Made by a program: the position numbers and the translations under genes. Positions 1-7,521 of a DNA stretch of 64,000 nucleotides are shown here, one piece after another. Below the pieces are notes generated by a model, which was not told where the DNA came from, made no database searches, and worked only from the letters and a program-made list of their open reading frames with translations. Within the stretch, counting starts at the first letter, position 1. The number at the start of each line of letters is the position of its first letter. Source of the DNA: Streptomyces sp. NBC_00568 (GTDB lineage: Bacteria; Actinomycetota; Actinomycetes; Streptomycetales; Streptomycetaceae). The stretch is taken from positions 1,116,001 to 1,180,000 of the forward strand of contig NZ_JAPENW010000001.1 in NCBI RefSeq assembly GCF_026341855.1, written 5' to 3'.

Positions 1-317
1 ACCTGGGCCGGATCGTGGAGACCGGAGCCGTCGAGCAGGTGCTGACGGCACCTCAGCATCCGTACACCCAGGCCCTGTTGTCCGTCCTTCCGGAGGCCCC
101 GGGCGATCCCGTCGTGCTGAGCGGTGAGCCCCCGGACCCCTCCCGCATCCCCGGAGGCTGCCGGTTCCACGCCCGCTGTCAGATCCTGGCGAGCGGCGAG
201 GCCGAACGGGCGGGCGTGGCGGACGCCTGCCGGAGCCAGGACCTGGAGGTACTGGACGGCGGCGGCGGAACGCAGGTGGCGTGCCACTGGGCGCGGGCGG
301 TACCCCGCGACGCCTGA
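1..317 (+). CDS. Oligopeptide/dipeptide ABC transporter ATP-binding protein, C-terminal end (partial)
   Basis: This is the 3' end of a gene that begins before the window, read in frame 3. The visible 105 or so residues are the C-terminal extension of DppF/OppF-type ATPases: the HPYTQALL motif, a PDPSRIPGGCRFHARC stretch with the two cysteines typical of the oligo_HPY extension, and a final conserved Cys-His (ACHWA). These subunits energise peptide uptake from the cytoplasmic face. The Walker motifs lie outside the window. A strong hairpin 9 bases downstream suggests this is the last gene of its operon. The substrate cannot be decided from this piece. Confidence 0.85.
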   Translation, partial: LGRIVETGAVEQVLTAPQHPYTQALLSVLPEAPGDPVVLSGEPPDPSRIPGGCRFHARCQILASGEAERAGVADACRSQDLEVLDGGGGTQVACHWARAVPRDA

Positions 318-325
318 GCGCGAGA

Positions 326-363
326 GGGGGCGGCCGGTGCCGGCGAAGGCACCGGCCGCCCCC
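326..363. terminator. Bidirectional hairpin terminator
   Basis: Perfect 16-bp inverted repeat (326-341 with 348-363) with a 6-base loop, followed by TTCGTCG. It sits just after the plus-strand ABC ATPase gene and faces the minus-strand ribF gene, so it can end transcription from both sides. Confidence 0.8.
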
Positions 364-392
364 TTCGTCGTACACCTGAGCCGACCACACAC

Positions 393-419
393 GAACGACC
401 CCTCCGGGACGGGTCGTTC
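393..419 (-). terminator. Hairpin terminator downstream of ribF
   Basis: 9-bp perfect inverted repeat (GAACGACCC at 393-401 with GGGTCGTTC at 411-419), 9-base loop, 34 bases past the ribF stop on the minus strand. Confidence 0.55.
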
Positions 420-452
420 AGGGCCGGGCAGTACGGGACGGGACGAGGAGGG

Positions 453-1406
453 CTACTCCCCGTCGTACGCCTCGATCAGTTCACGCGAGCGCTTCACATC
501 GTCGCCGATGGCTTCCAGCAGAGCCTCGATGGACTCGAACCTGGCCTGGCCGCGGACGAAGGCGAGGAAGTCGACGGCGACGTGCAGACCGTAGAGGTCG
601 AGGCCGACGCGGTCGATGGCGTACGCCTCCACCGTGCGCTCGGTGCCGTCGAACTGCGGGTTCGTGCCGACGGAGATCGCGGCGGGCATGGCCTCGCCCT
701 GGACGTGCAGCCATCCCGCGTACACGCCGTCGGCGGGAATCGCGGTGTGCGGGAGGGTCTCGACGTTCGCCGTGGGGAAGCCGAGCTCGCGGCCGCGCTG
801 GGCGCCGCGGACGACGATGCCCTCGACGCGGTGCGGCCGCCCGAGGATCTCGCGCGCGCCCTCGACATCGCCCTCGGCGACGAGCCGCCGGGTGAGCGTG
901 GAGGAGAACGGCTCGCCGCCGCCCGCCTCGCCGGACACGTACAGGTCCACGACCTCGACCTCGAAGTCGTACGTCTCCCCCTGCTCGCGCAGGAAGCCGA
1001 CGTTGCCCGCGGCCTTGTGGCCGAAGCGGAAGTTGGGGCCCTCGACGACGGCCTTGGCGTGCAGCTTGTCGACCAGCACCTTCGCCACGAAGTCGGCGGG
1101 CGACAGCTTCGAGAACTCGGTGGTGAAGGGCAGGATGAGCAGGGCGTCCACGCCCAGGTCGGCCATCAGTTCGGCGCGCCGGTGGTGCGGGGCGAGCAGC
1201 GGGGGGTGGCTGCCGGGGCGGACCACCTCGCTGGGGTGCGGGTCGAAGGTCACCACGACGGAGGGAACGCCCAGCTCGCGGGCGCGGTCCACGGCATGCC
1301 GGATGATCAGCTGGTGTCCGCGGTGCACCCCGTCGTAGGAACCGATGGTGACGACGCTGCGCCCCCAGTCCTCGGGGATGTCCTCCAAGCCACGCCAGCG
1401 CTGCAC
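453..1406 (-). CDS. ribF: Bifunctional riboflavin kinase / FAD synthetase
   Basis: Makes FMN from riboflavin and ATP (C-terminal kinase domain) and then FAD from FMN and ATP (N-terminal nucleotidyltransferase domain). The N-terminal domain shows IGSYDGVHRGHQ (HxGH-type nucleotide-binding motif) and VTFDPHPSEVV; the C-terminal flavokinase domain shows RGRELGFPTANV and GVYAGW, then TNPQFDG and ERTVEAY. I use the GTG at 1406 (317 residues, family size): AAGGAG lies 8 bases upstream and the product begins at the conserved VQRWRGLEDIP. A longer reading from 1469 adds 21 poorly conserved residues. It is the distal gene of the rimP-infB-truB neighbourhood and is separated from truB by the STAND-like gene. 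Confidence 0.95.
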   Translation of the reverse strand: MQRWRGLEDIPEDWGRSVVTIGSYDGVHRGHQLIIRHAVDRARELGVPSVVVTFDPHPSEVVRPGSHPPLLAPHHRRAELMADLGVDALLILPFTTEFSKLSPADFVAKVLVDKLHAKAVVEGPNFRFGHKAAGNVGFLREQGETYDFEVEVVDLYVSGEAGGGEPFSSTLTRRLVAEGDVEGAREILGRPHRVEGIVVRGAQRGRELGFPTANVETLPHTAIPADGVYAGWLHVQGEAMPAAISVGTNPQFDGTERTVEAYAIDRVGLDLYGLHVAVDFLAFVRGQARFESIEALLEAIGDDVKRSRELIEAYDGE

Positions 1407-1547
1407 TGTGACCGCTCCTTGTCGAACCCGTGTCCGTGATTGCCTCATTCGCAGCTCTAAGGGTGCCATGCCGTGTGCGCTCGGCTTGCATCGGCATCGG
1501 GCTGTGACGCATTGCTCAGCGCCACGGAGTGCCGTGGCGGGCGTGGT

Positions 1548-4500
1548 TCAGGCGGGAACCCCTGCCCCGGCCAGGTTCTCGATCATGCGGCGGGTGCTGG
1601 GGCCGACCACGCAGGACCACTCCTCGGGGGTGTCTGTCAGCCAGCGGGCGACCAGGGCGGCGAAGCCCGGGACGCGCCGGGCCAGGTCGACGAGGCCGCG
1701 GTCGAAGCCGGTGGCCCCGGCCGGTGTGCGGACGAGGAGGAGGCCGACCCGGTGCACCAGCTCGCGGGTGGGCTCCTCGCCCCGCCGGTCGGCACCGTCG
1801 GCGGCCGCTCTCAGGACGGTGTCGAGCACGACCGGATCCCGTTCGTGCGCCAGCAGCAGATCGAGCAGCTCGCGCCGCGGCGGGGCGGACGCCTTGCCGC
1901 CGGGTGCCGCGAGGACCTGGGCGAGCGCTGCCCGCAGCGCCGTGGAACAGCCTTCCAGCAGGCCGCTGACCAGAAGAAACAGCACGGCGTCGGTGGCACT
2001 CCCGTGGTCGAGACGCCGGTCCACGTAGGCGGCCAGGTCTGCGGCGGCTCCGGGGCACAGCTCCACGGCCTCCCGCATCGCCGCGGCGACCCGGCGGGCC
2101 AGCGCCGGTGTGGTGGCGTCGGCGAGGGTGCGCAGCAGCTCGGCCGTGTCGGGGCCGGGCCGACGCAGCCGGTCGCGGAAGGCCGCGAGCACGGGCTCCG
2201 TATGGGTGGTGAGCGCGGCGGCCGGCGCGCTCGGGGGCAGCCGCGGGTCGCCGTCCGCGAAGCGCTCCAGGGCCTGCGGCAGATAGCGGGCGCGCGTGAG
2301 CGGATCCCGTACGAGGATGCCGAGCGCCCCGCCGTGCAGCGTGCAGTCGGCCGGACGGGCGAGCAGGGCGAAGGCGGCGTAGCGCAGCAGCTCGCGGTCG
2401 GCCCGGGTCCCCACGAACGGCGCCGCCCGCAGGCCGTAGGCGACCGCGGCCACCCGCCGCGCCGGCTGTTCGTCGTGCGCCCACCGGTCCACCGCCCGGC
2501 ACACGGCCGACGGCTCCTCCTCGGCCAGGACGGCCAGCAGCTCGTCGCCCCGCCGGTGCGCGCAGGCCACCAGGGCCTCGGCCAGATCGTCCAGGGCCCG
2601 CCGCCGGTGCGCGTACAGCAGTGCCTGCGCGGCCGTCGCCACGGTCGCGTGCGGGGTCGCGGGCAGGGGTCGCTCGTCGTCGAACCAGCGGGTGAGGTGG
2701 CGGTGCACGGCGACGGGGTCGGCGGCGAGGAGCCGCGCGACGGTGTCGAGGTAGCGCGGTGCGGTGGAGGCCTCGCCGGGGCGCGGGGGCTCGGCCCCGG
2801 GGACTCGGCGGGGGTCGGCGGTCACCAGGCGCCTGAGCAGGTCGAAGCGTTCCGTGTCCGGTACGGGCAGTGCCGCCCAGAAGGCCGGCCCGAACTCCGC
2901 GGGCACGGCCCTCCCCTGCTCCCGCCAGGCCACGATCCGCTCGGTGAGCAGCCGCAGCACACCGATGTACGGGGTCGCGTCGGGCACCCGGAGCAGGACG
3001 GTGGAGCAGAGGTGACCGGCCCACCAGAGCGGGTCACCGAGGCGGTCACCGAGCGGGTCCTGCGCCGGTGGCAGCAGTTCGTCGACCGCGTGGACGAGAT
3101 CCTCCAGACGGAGGGTCAGTTCCGTGGTGCCCTGTTGACGGGCCAGCAGGAGCAGGGTCTCCACGACGGGTCCGATGCGATGACGCGGGACGGGAAGGAT
3201 GTCCGCCGCGGAGTCCGGCGCCGTGGACCGGGAGCGGCGGGCCTGCCGGCGGCTCGACGCCGCGGTCCCCGTGCCATCGGAGTCGGGGTCGGGTGCGGCG
3301 CGCCTGCGGTGGACCAGGCTGTGCAGTGCCGCGTCCAGGTCGAGGTGGGTGCCCTGGATCCAGTCGGCGAGCTCCTCGTGGGCGAAGCGGTAGCCGTCGC
3401 CCGCGGGAACGAGGAGCCCTTCGGCGAGCACCGCGGACGCCCAGCCGGTGATGCCCGCGAGACGGCGCCCCGGGGCGGGGCCCCAGGGAAAGACGGCTTC
3501 GAAGGACGCCCGGTCCAGTTCGCCCTGCCCGGGGCCGAGGCAGCGTCGCGCGGCCTCGTGCACCTGGCCGGAGACCCGGGCGGCGAGCCGGCGGACGGCC
3601 GTGCCGCGCAGTCCGTTCGCCGCGGCCAGCCGGACGGCGACGCGCAGACACATCAGGTCGAGATGGGCGGCGAACACGTCGTCGCGGCCGAGCGGCTCGG
3701 CGGGTGCGTCCGGCAGCGTGGCCCGTACTTCGGAGAGCAGTCGCAGCATCAGCGGATGGCGGGCGTCGGCCGGCGCGAGAACGCCCTCGGGGATCCCGGC
3801 CCACGACCGTGCCCGCAGGGCCTCCTCCTCGGTCAGGTCGCCGAGCCGCACACAGGCGGGCAGGGCCCCTTCCGCGTCCGGCGACAGCTGCTCTCCCGGG
3901 TACGCCGACGACGGGCCGGCCGGCCGGTGCAGCAGCTCCGCGGGAAATCCAGCCCCGGCCCGCTCCCAGTGCTCCGCCCGGCACCCGACCACGAGGCGTG
4001 CCCCGGTCTCGCCCAGCCAGGCGGCCGTTCCCCCGGTCCAGGCGGGGAGCCGGTGGGCGAGCTCGGGCGGCATCTCCTCGGGACCGTCGAGAAGGAGCAG
4101 CAGCGGCCGGCCGAGGGCGCGCGCCAGCCGGGCCAGCCGGTCGGGCCCGATGTCGCCGAGTTCCCCGCCGTATCCCCGGGGAGGCAGCACATCCGCGTCC
4201 GCCGGCCGCCGCGCGGCCTCGCCTCCCCGCTCCCCGGGGCTCTGCCGCGACGCCGCCACGATGCGCCCGGCGCGCTCCAGGGCACGTGCCGCCGCGTCCG
4301 CCACCGAGCCGTCGTCGGCGAGGAGGTCGGCGCCGCGCAGCCACAGGGTGGGGGCCGGTTCCGGGCCCCGGAGGCGGCGGGCGGCGAGGGCGGCCAGTTC
4401 TGTCGTACGGCCGCTGCCGGGCGGTCCGACGAGTCCGAGGACCGCGGCCGGTCCCCTCTCGAAGGCGGTGAACTCCCTGATGAACTCGGCTCGTTCGACG

Positions 4501-5306
4501 GGTCCGGGGGCCGTGCCCGCGCTCCCGGCCGGGGCCGGTGGACGGGGTCCGTCCGATCCGACCGAGGTCGCGGTGAGCTCCAGCGCGCCCGCGAGATTCA
4601 GATCGGCGCCGTAGGCGGGCACGGTCGCCGCGTTGCGGGCCAGCAGGTCGGCGAGCGGCCCCGCGACGCCCCGCAGGGGGACGGCGAAGCCGGGCGCCCG
4701 ATGGCCGGCCGGGGTCTCCCCCGGCGCGGTGCCGTCCAGGGCCCGGGGCAGCAGGGCGGTGCCGACGACCGCCACCACGGCGCCGGTGCCGGCGTCGAGG
4801 ACCGGTCCCCCGGCCGCTCCGCCGCCCAGCCGGAGCGCGTCCGCGCCCGCGGTACCGATCGCCAACTCCATTGCGTCGCCCAGGACATGGAAGCGGTCGG
4901 TGGCCGTGTACGTCACGGTGGAGGAGCCCAGCACCCGCGCCTCGCGCCAGCCGCCCGCCGCGATCCGGACGTACGTACCGGTCTCGACCCTGTCCCGCAC
5001 GGTGACGGGGAGCGGGCCGAGGCCGAGACCTTCGGTGCGTACGAGGGCCAGACCGGCGTCGGGCAGGGGCGTGACGGCGTCGTCGGTGACGACGCAGGTG
5101 CGGTCGTCCGAGGTGTGCAGGACGAGTCGGGCCAGGCCGTCGACGGCCTCGTGGCTGGTGATCACGGTGCCGTGGTGGTCGGCCGCGAAACCCGTGCCGC
5201 GTGGGCGCCCCGCCAGGTCGCAGACGCGTACCAGGGCTTCGTCCCATGGCTGTCCGGCGTCGTCCGCCGCCTCTTCGTTCCCGGTCCGCGGGCCTCGTCC
5301 CGCCAT
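1548..5306 (-). CDS. Inactive trypsin-like domain fused to NACHT/STAND-like P-loop NTPase and helical C-terminus
   Basis: 1252 residues. Residues about 20-220 have a chymotrypsin/HtrA-like layout: the His position in HHGTVITSHEAVDG (H52), the Asp position in PDAGLALVR (D83), and a GGAAGGPV stretch where the catalytic Ser of GDSGGP is Ala165 (codon GCC), so proteolysis is unlikely. A linker follows, then a P-loop GLVGPPGSGRTTE (Walker A, 294-301) and LLLLLDGPEE (Walker B, Asp407), the acidic LLLLDG-type motif of NACHT/STAND ATPases. About 650 alpha-helical, Ala/Leu/Arg-rich residues follow and look like a scaffold or sensor. No signal peptide or membrane segment is evident. GGGGAGGTT precedes the ATG by 7 bases. 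Its function is unknown; STAND proteins are usually signal-triggered switches. It sits between truB and ribF with its own leader region. Confidence 0.75.
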   Translation of the reverse strand: MAGRGPRTGNEEAADDAGQPWDEALVRVCDLAGRPRGTGFAADHHGTVITSHEAVDGLARLVLHTSDDRTCVVTDDAVTPLPDAGLALVRTEGLGLGPLPVTVRDRVETGTYVRIAAGGWREARVLGSSTVTYTATDRFHVLGDAMELAIGTAGADALRLGGGAAGGPVLDAGTGAVVAVVGTALLPRALDGTAPGETPAGHRAPGFAVPLRGVAGPLADLLARNAATVPAYGADLNLAGALELTATSVGSDGPRPPAPAGSAGTAPGPVERAEFIREFTAFERGPAAVLGLVGPPGSGRTTELAALAARRLRGPEPAPTLWLRGADLLADDGSVADAAARALERAGRIVAASRQSPGERGGEAARRPADADVLPPRGYGGELGDIGPDRLARLARALGRPLLLLLDGPEEMPPELAHRLPAWTGGTAAWLGETGARLVVGCRAEHWERAGAGFPAELLHRPAGPSSAYPGEQLSPDAEGALPACVRLGDLTEEEALRARSWAGIPEGVLAPADARHPLMLRLLSEVRATLPDAPAEPLGRDDVFAAHLDLMCLRVAVRLAAANGLRGTAVRRLAARVSGQVHEAARRCLGPGQGELDRASFEAVFPWGPAPGRRLAGITGWASAVLAEGLLVPAGDGYRFAHEELADWIQGTHLDLDAALHSLVHRRRAAPDPDSDGTGTAASSRRQARRSRSTAPDSAADILPVPRHRIGPVVETLLLLARQQGTTELTLRLEDLVHAVDELLPPAQDPLGDRLGDPLWWAGHLCSTVLLRVPDATPYIGVLRLLTERIVAWREQGRAVPAEFGPAFWAALPVPDTERFDLLRRLVTADPRRVPGAEPPRPGEASTAPRYLDTVARLLAADPVAVHRHLTRWFDDERPLPATPHATVATAAQALLYAHRRRALDDLAEALVACAHRRGDELLAVLAEEEPSAVCRAVDRWAHDEQPARRVAAVAYGLRAAPFVGTRADRELLRYAAFALLARPADCTLHGGALGILVRDPLTRARYLPQALERFADGDPRLPPSAPAAALTTHTEPVLAAFRDRLRRPGPDTAELLRTLADATTPALARRVAAAMREAVELCPGAAADLAAYVDRRLDHGSATDAVLFLLVSGLLEGCSTALRAALAQVLAAPGGKASAPPRRELLDLLLAHERDPVVLDTVLRAAADGADRRGEEPTRELVHRVGLLLVRTPAGATGFDRGLVDLARRVPGFAALVARWLTDTPEEWSCVVGPSTRRMIENLAGAGVPA

Positions 5307-5484
5307 GCTCGAACCTCCCCGCCGCGCTCCTGCTTCCGACGGTAGGGGCGAGGTGATCAGCGGGACAGATCGTGTGGCGAACGCGCCCCCTTCTGCTCCC
5401 TCGGTTCACTCCGAGCGCCCGCCCGATGGGGTGAATACGGGAGGTCGGATGGATACACCCTTGGGGGGGGGAGCCGAGGGGGGA

Positions 5485-5528
5485 CCGTGGAGCGGCGGGC
5501 ACGAGACCCCGTGATCGCCGCTCCACGG
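5485..5528 (-). terminator. Hairpin terminator downstream of truB
   Basis: 13-bp perfect inverted repeat (CCGTGGAGCGGCG, 5485-5497, with 5516-5528) and an 18-base loop, about 60 bases beyond the truB stop on the minus strand. It separates the truB transcript from the STAND-like gene at 5306. Confidence 0.6.
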
Positions 5529-5585
5529 GCGGAGCGTCCGCACGGCCGCCGCACGGCCTGCGCAGCCGGCGTCCGCGCGGGAACC

Positions 5586-6491
5586 TCAGCCGAAGACGGC
5601 GAGGCTCTTCGCCTTGCCCTTCTGCTCCTCGACCAGTGCGAGGAACTGACCCTCGGGGTCGAAGACCGCCACGGTGCCCTTGCCCGCGTACTCCTCGGGC
5701 ATCTCGAGCCGGACGCCGTTCAGCAGCAGCCGGGCCCGCTTGGTGTCCACGTCCCAGCGCGGGAACGCGGCCGCGGCGGCCTCCGCGATCGGCATCACCG
5801 TCAGCTCCTCCTGGAGCTGGTCGAGGGTGCGCGCGGAGTCCAGCTTGTAGGGGCCGACGCGGGTGCGGCGCAGGGCGGTGAGGTGACCGCCGACGCCCAA
5901 GTCCGCGCCGAGGTCGCGGGCGATCGCCCGGATGTACGTCCCGGACGAGCAGACGACGGAGACGACCAGGTCGAGCACCGGGGTGCCGTCCTCGGCGACC
6001 GCGTCACGGATGTCGTACACCGCGAAGGACGAGATGGTCACCGGGCGGGCCGGGATCTCGAACTCCTCGCCCTCGCGCGCCCTCTTGTAGGAGCGCACGC
6101 CGTTGATCTTGATGGCGCTGACCTTGGACGGCACCTGCATGATGGCGCCGGTCAGCTTGGCGACCCCGGCGTCGATCGCGTCGCGTTTCACACCGGAGGC
6201 GTCAGCCGAGGAGGTGATGTCGCCCTCGGCGTCGTCGGTCAGCGTGTTCTGGCCGAGCCGGATCGTGCCGAGGTACTCCTTCTCGGTGAGCGCGAGGTGC
6301 CCGAGGAGTTTGGTGGCCTTCTCGACGCCGAGGACGAGCACACCCGTCGCCATGGGGTCGAGGGTGCCTGCGTGGCCCACCCGGCGCGTCCTGGCGATCC
6401 CGCGCATCTTGGCGACCACGTCGTGCGAAGTGAAGCCCGACGGCTTGTCGACAATGACAAGTCCGTCGGGCGTGCTGGGCTTCTGCGTCAT
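5586..6491 (-). CDS. truB: tRNA pseudouridine(55) synthase TruB
   Basis: Converts U55 in the T-loop of tRNAs to pseudouridine. The 301-residue product begins MTQKPSTPDGLVIVDKP and carries GHAGTLDPMATGVL with the catalytic Asp, KEYLG, and SGTYIRAIARDLG; a PUA-like tail follows. The ATG at 6491 overlaps the rbfA stop (ATGA), showing translational coupling; the longer open frame upstream of this ATG is the rbfA gene read in another frame. The rbfA-truB pair is standard in bacteria. Confidence 0.96.
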   Translation of the reverse strand: MTQKPSTPDGLVIVDKPSGFTSHDVVAKMRGIARTRRVGHAGTLDPMATGVLVLGVEKATKLLGHLALTEKEYLGTIRLGQNTLTDDAEGDITSSADASGVKRDAIDAGVAKLTGAIMQVPSKVSAIKINGVRSYKRAREGEEFEIPARPVTISSFAVYDIRDAVAEDGTPVLDLVVSVVCSSGTYIRAIARDLGADLGVGGHLTALRRTRVGPYKLDSARTLDQLQEELTVMPIAEAAAAAFPRWDVDTKRARLLLNGVRLEMPEEYAGKGTVAVFDPEGQFLALVEEQKGKAKSLAVFG

Positions 6492-6937
6492 TCCGCCGCG
6501 TCGTCCTCGTCGTCCTCGCCCGGCTTCTTGTACGGGTCCGCGTCGCCCGCGAAGGACGCGCCGGCCGAGACCTCGCGCACCTTCTCGTCCGAGGCCCGTG
6601 CCTTGTCGAGGAGGTCCTCGATGGTCTTGGCGGTGTCCGGCAGGGCGTCCGCGACGAACGTCAGCGTCGGCGTGAACTTCACGCCCGCCGCCGCGCCGAC
6701 GGCCGAGCGGAGCACGCCCTTGGCGCTCTCCAGGCCCGCGGCCGCCTCGGCACGCTGCTCGTCGTCCCCGTACACCGTGTAGAAGACGGTGGCCTCCCGG
6801 AGGTCCCCGGTGACCCGGGTGTCCGTGATGGTGACGTGAGTGCCGAGCCGCGGGTCCTTGATCCCGCGCTGCAGCTTCTGGGCCACCACCTCTCGGATGA
6901 GGTCCGCCAGCCTCTTCGCCCGCGCGTTGTCGGCCAC
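6488..6937 (-). CDS. rbfA: 30S ribosome-binding factor RbfA
   Basis: Small KH-fold protein that binds 16S rRNA during late 30S maturation and cold adaptation. 149 residues, with RAKRLADLIREVVAQKLQRGIKDPRLG at the N-terminus, VTITDTRVTGDLREATVFYTV in the middle, and an acidic C-terminal tail (EDDEDDAAE) typical of actinobacterial versions. It starts at GTG 6937 with GGAG upstream (AAGGAGACGGACCA). It lies 33 bases after the DUF503 gene and overlaps truB by 4 bases. Confidence 0.95.
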   Translation of the reverse strand: MADNARAKRLADLIREVVAQKLQRGIKDPRLGTHVTITDTRVTGDLREATVFYTVYGDDEQRAEAAAGLESAKGVLRSAVGAAAGVKFTPTLTFVADALPDTAKTIEDLLDKARASDEKVREVSAGASFAGDADPYKKPGEDDEDDAAE

Positions 6938-6970
6938 TGGTCCGTCTCCTTCTTCGCCTTGCTTGTTTCG

Positions 6971-7264
6971 TCAGTCTTCGTCTGTGTGGAGTCTGCGTCG
7001 TACCGACAGCAGTTCCACCTCCGGCCGCGCCGCGACCAGCCGTTCGCACCGGTCCAGCACGTCGGTCAGGTGCGCCGTGTCCCCGGAGACCACCGCCAGG
7101 CCTATCTCTGCCCTGCGGTGAAGGTCCTGATTGCCCGTCTCGGCGGCACTCACCGCGTACTTCCGCTGGAGTTCGGCGACGATCGGCCGGACGAGAGAGC
7201 GTTTCTCCTTCAGCGAGTGGACATCGCCGAGGAGCAGATCGAAGGACAGCGTCCCCACATACAT
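6971..7264 (-). CDS. DUF503 family protein (YlxP-like)
   Basis: 97 residues from ATG 7264 (MYVGTLSFDLLLGDVHSLKEK), the normal family length. DUF503/YlxP proteins are small ferredoxin-like-fold proteins encoded beside infB and rbfA in many bacteria and are thought to take part in ribosome maturation or translation, but the exact role is unsettled. The body contains KRSLVRPIVAELQRKYAVSAAE and a C-terminal LLSVRRRLHTDED. It lies after the infB terminator and leads into rbfA 33 bases on. Upstream in-frame codons are open but lack conserved sequence or a better ribosome site, so the short start is preferred. Confidence 0.85.
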   Translation of the reverse strand: MYVGTLSFDLLLGDVHSLKEKRSLVRPIVAELQRKYAVSAAETGNQDLHRRAEIGLAVVSGDTAHLTDVLDRCERLVAARPEVELLSVRRRLHTDED

Positions 7265-7471
7265 GTGTAACCGGATGTCCCGCCGGTACGGGATAGATGG
7301 CCTGCCAATGCACTTGGCAGGGACATCAGAACCGTACAACGAACCGTCGGCTCGCTCGACGGGGTTTCCGGGCCCCCGAGCCGTTCGCCGTACGGGTGAG
7401 CGGCCGGGGCCGGTCACACAGTTCCCCGCGCCCCGAAGAGGGACGCGGGGAATTGCGTGATCCGGTAAAAG

Positions 7472-7513
7472 CCAGGCTGGCCGGCGGTGACTGCTCACCG
7501 CCGGCCAGCCTGG
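7472..7513 (-). terminator. Strong intrinsic terminator after infB
   Basis: 19-bp perfect inverted repeat (7472-7490 with 7495-7513) with a 4-base loop; on the minus strand it is followed by CTTTTACC, a short U-tract. It begins 9 bases past the infB stop, so most transcription from rimP-infB should end here. Confidence 0.85.
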
Positions 7514-7521
7514 GAACCGCT

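Noticed and set aside
1473..5345. Long plus-strand open frame of 1290 codons opposite the STAND-like gene
   Set aside because: Antisense shadow typical of high-GC DNA; no ribosome site, low-complexity product, and the minus-strand frame has clear domains.
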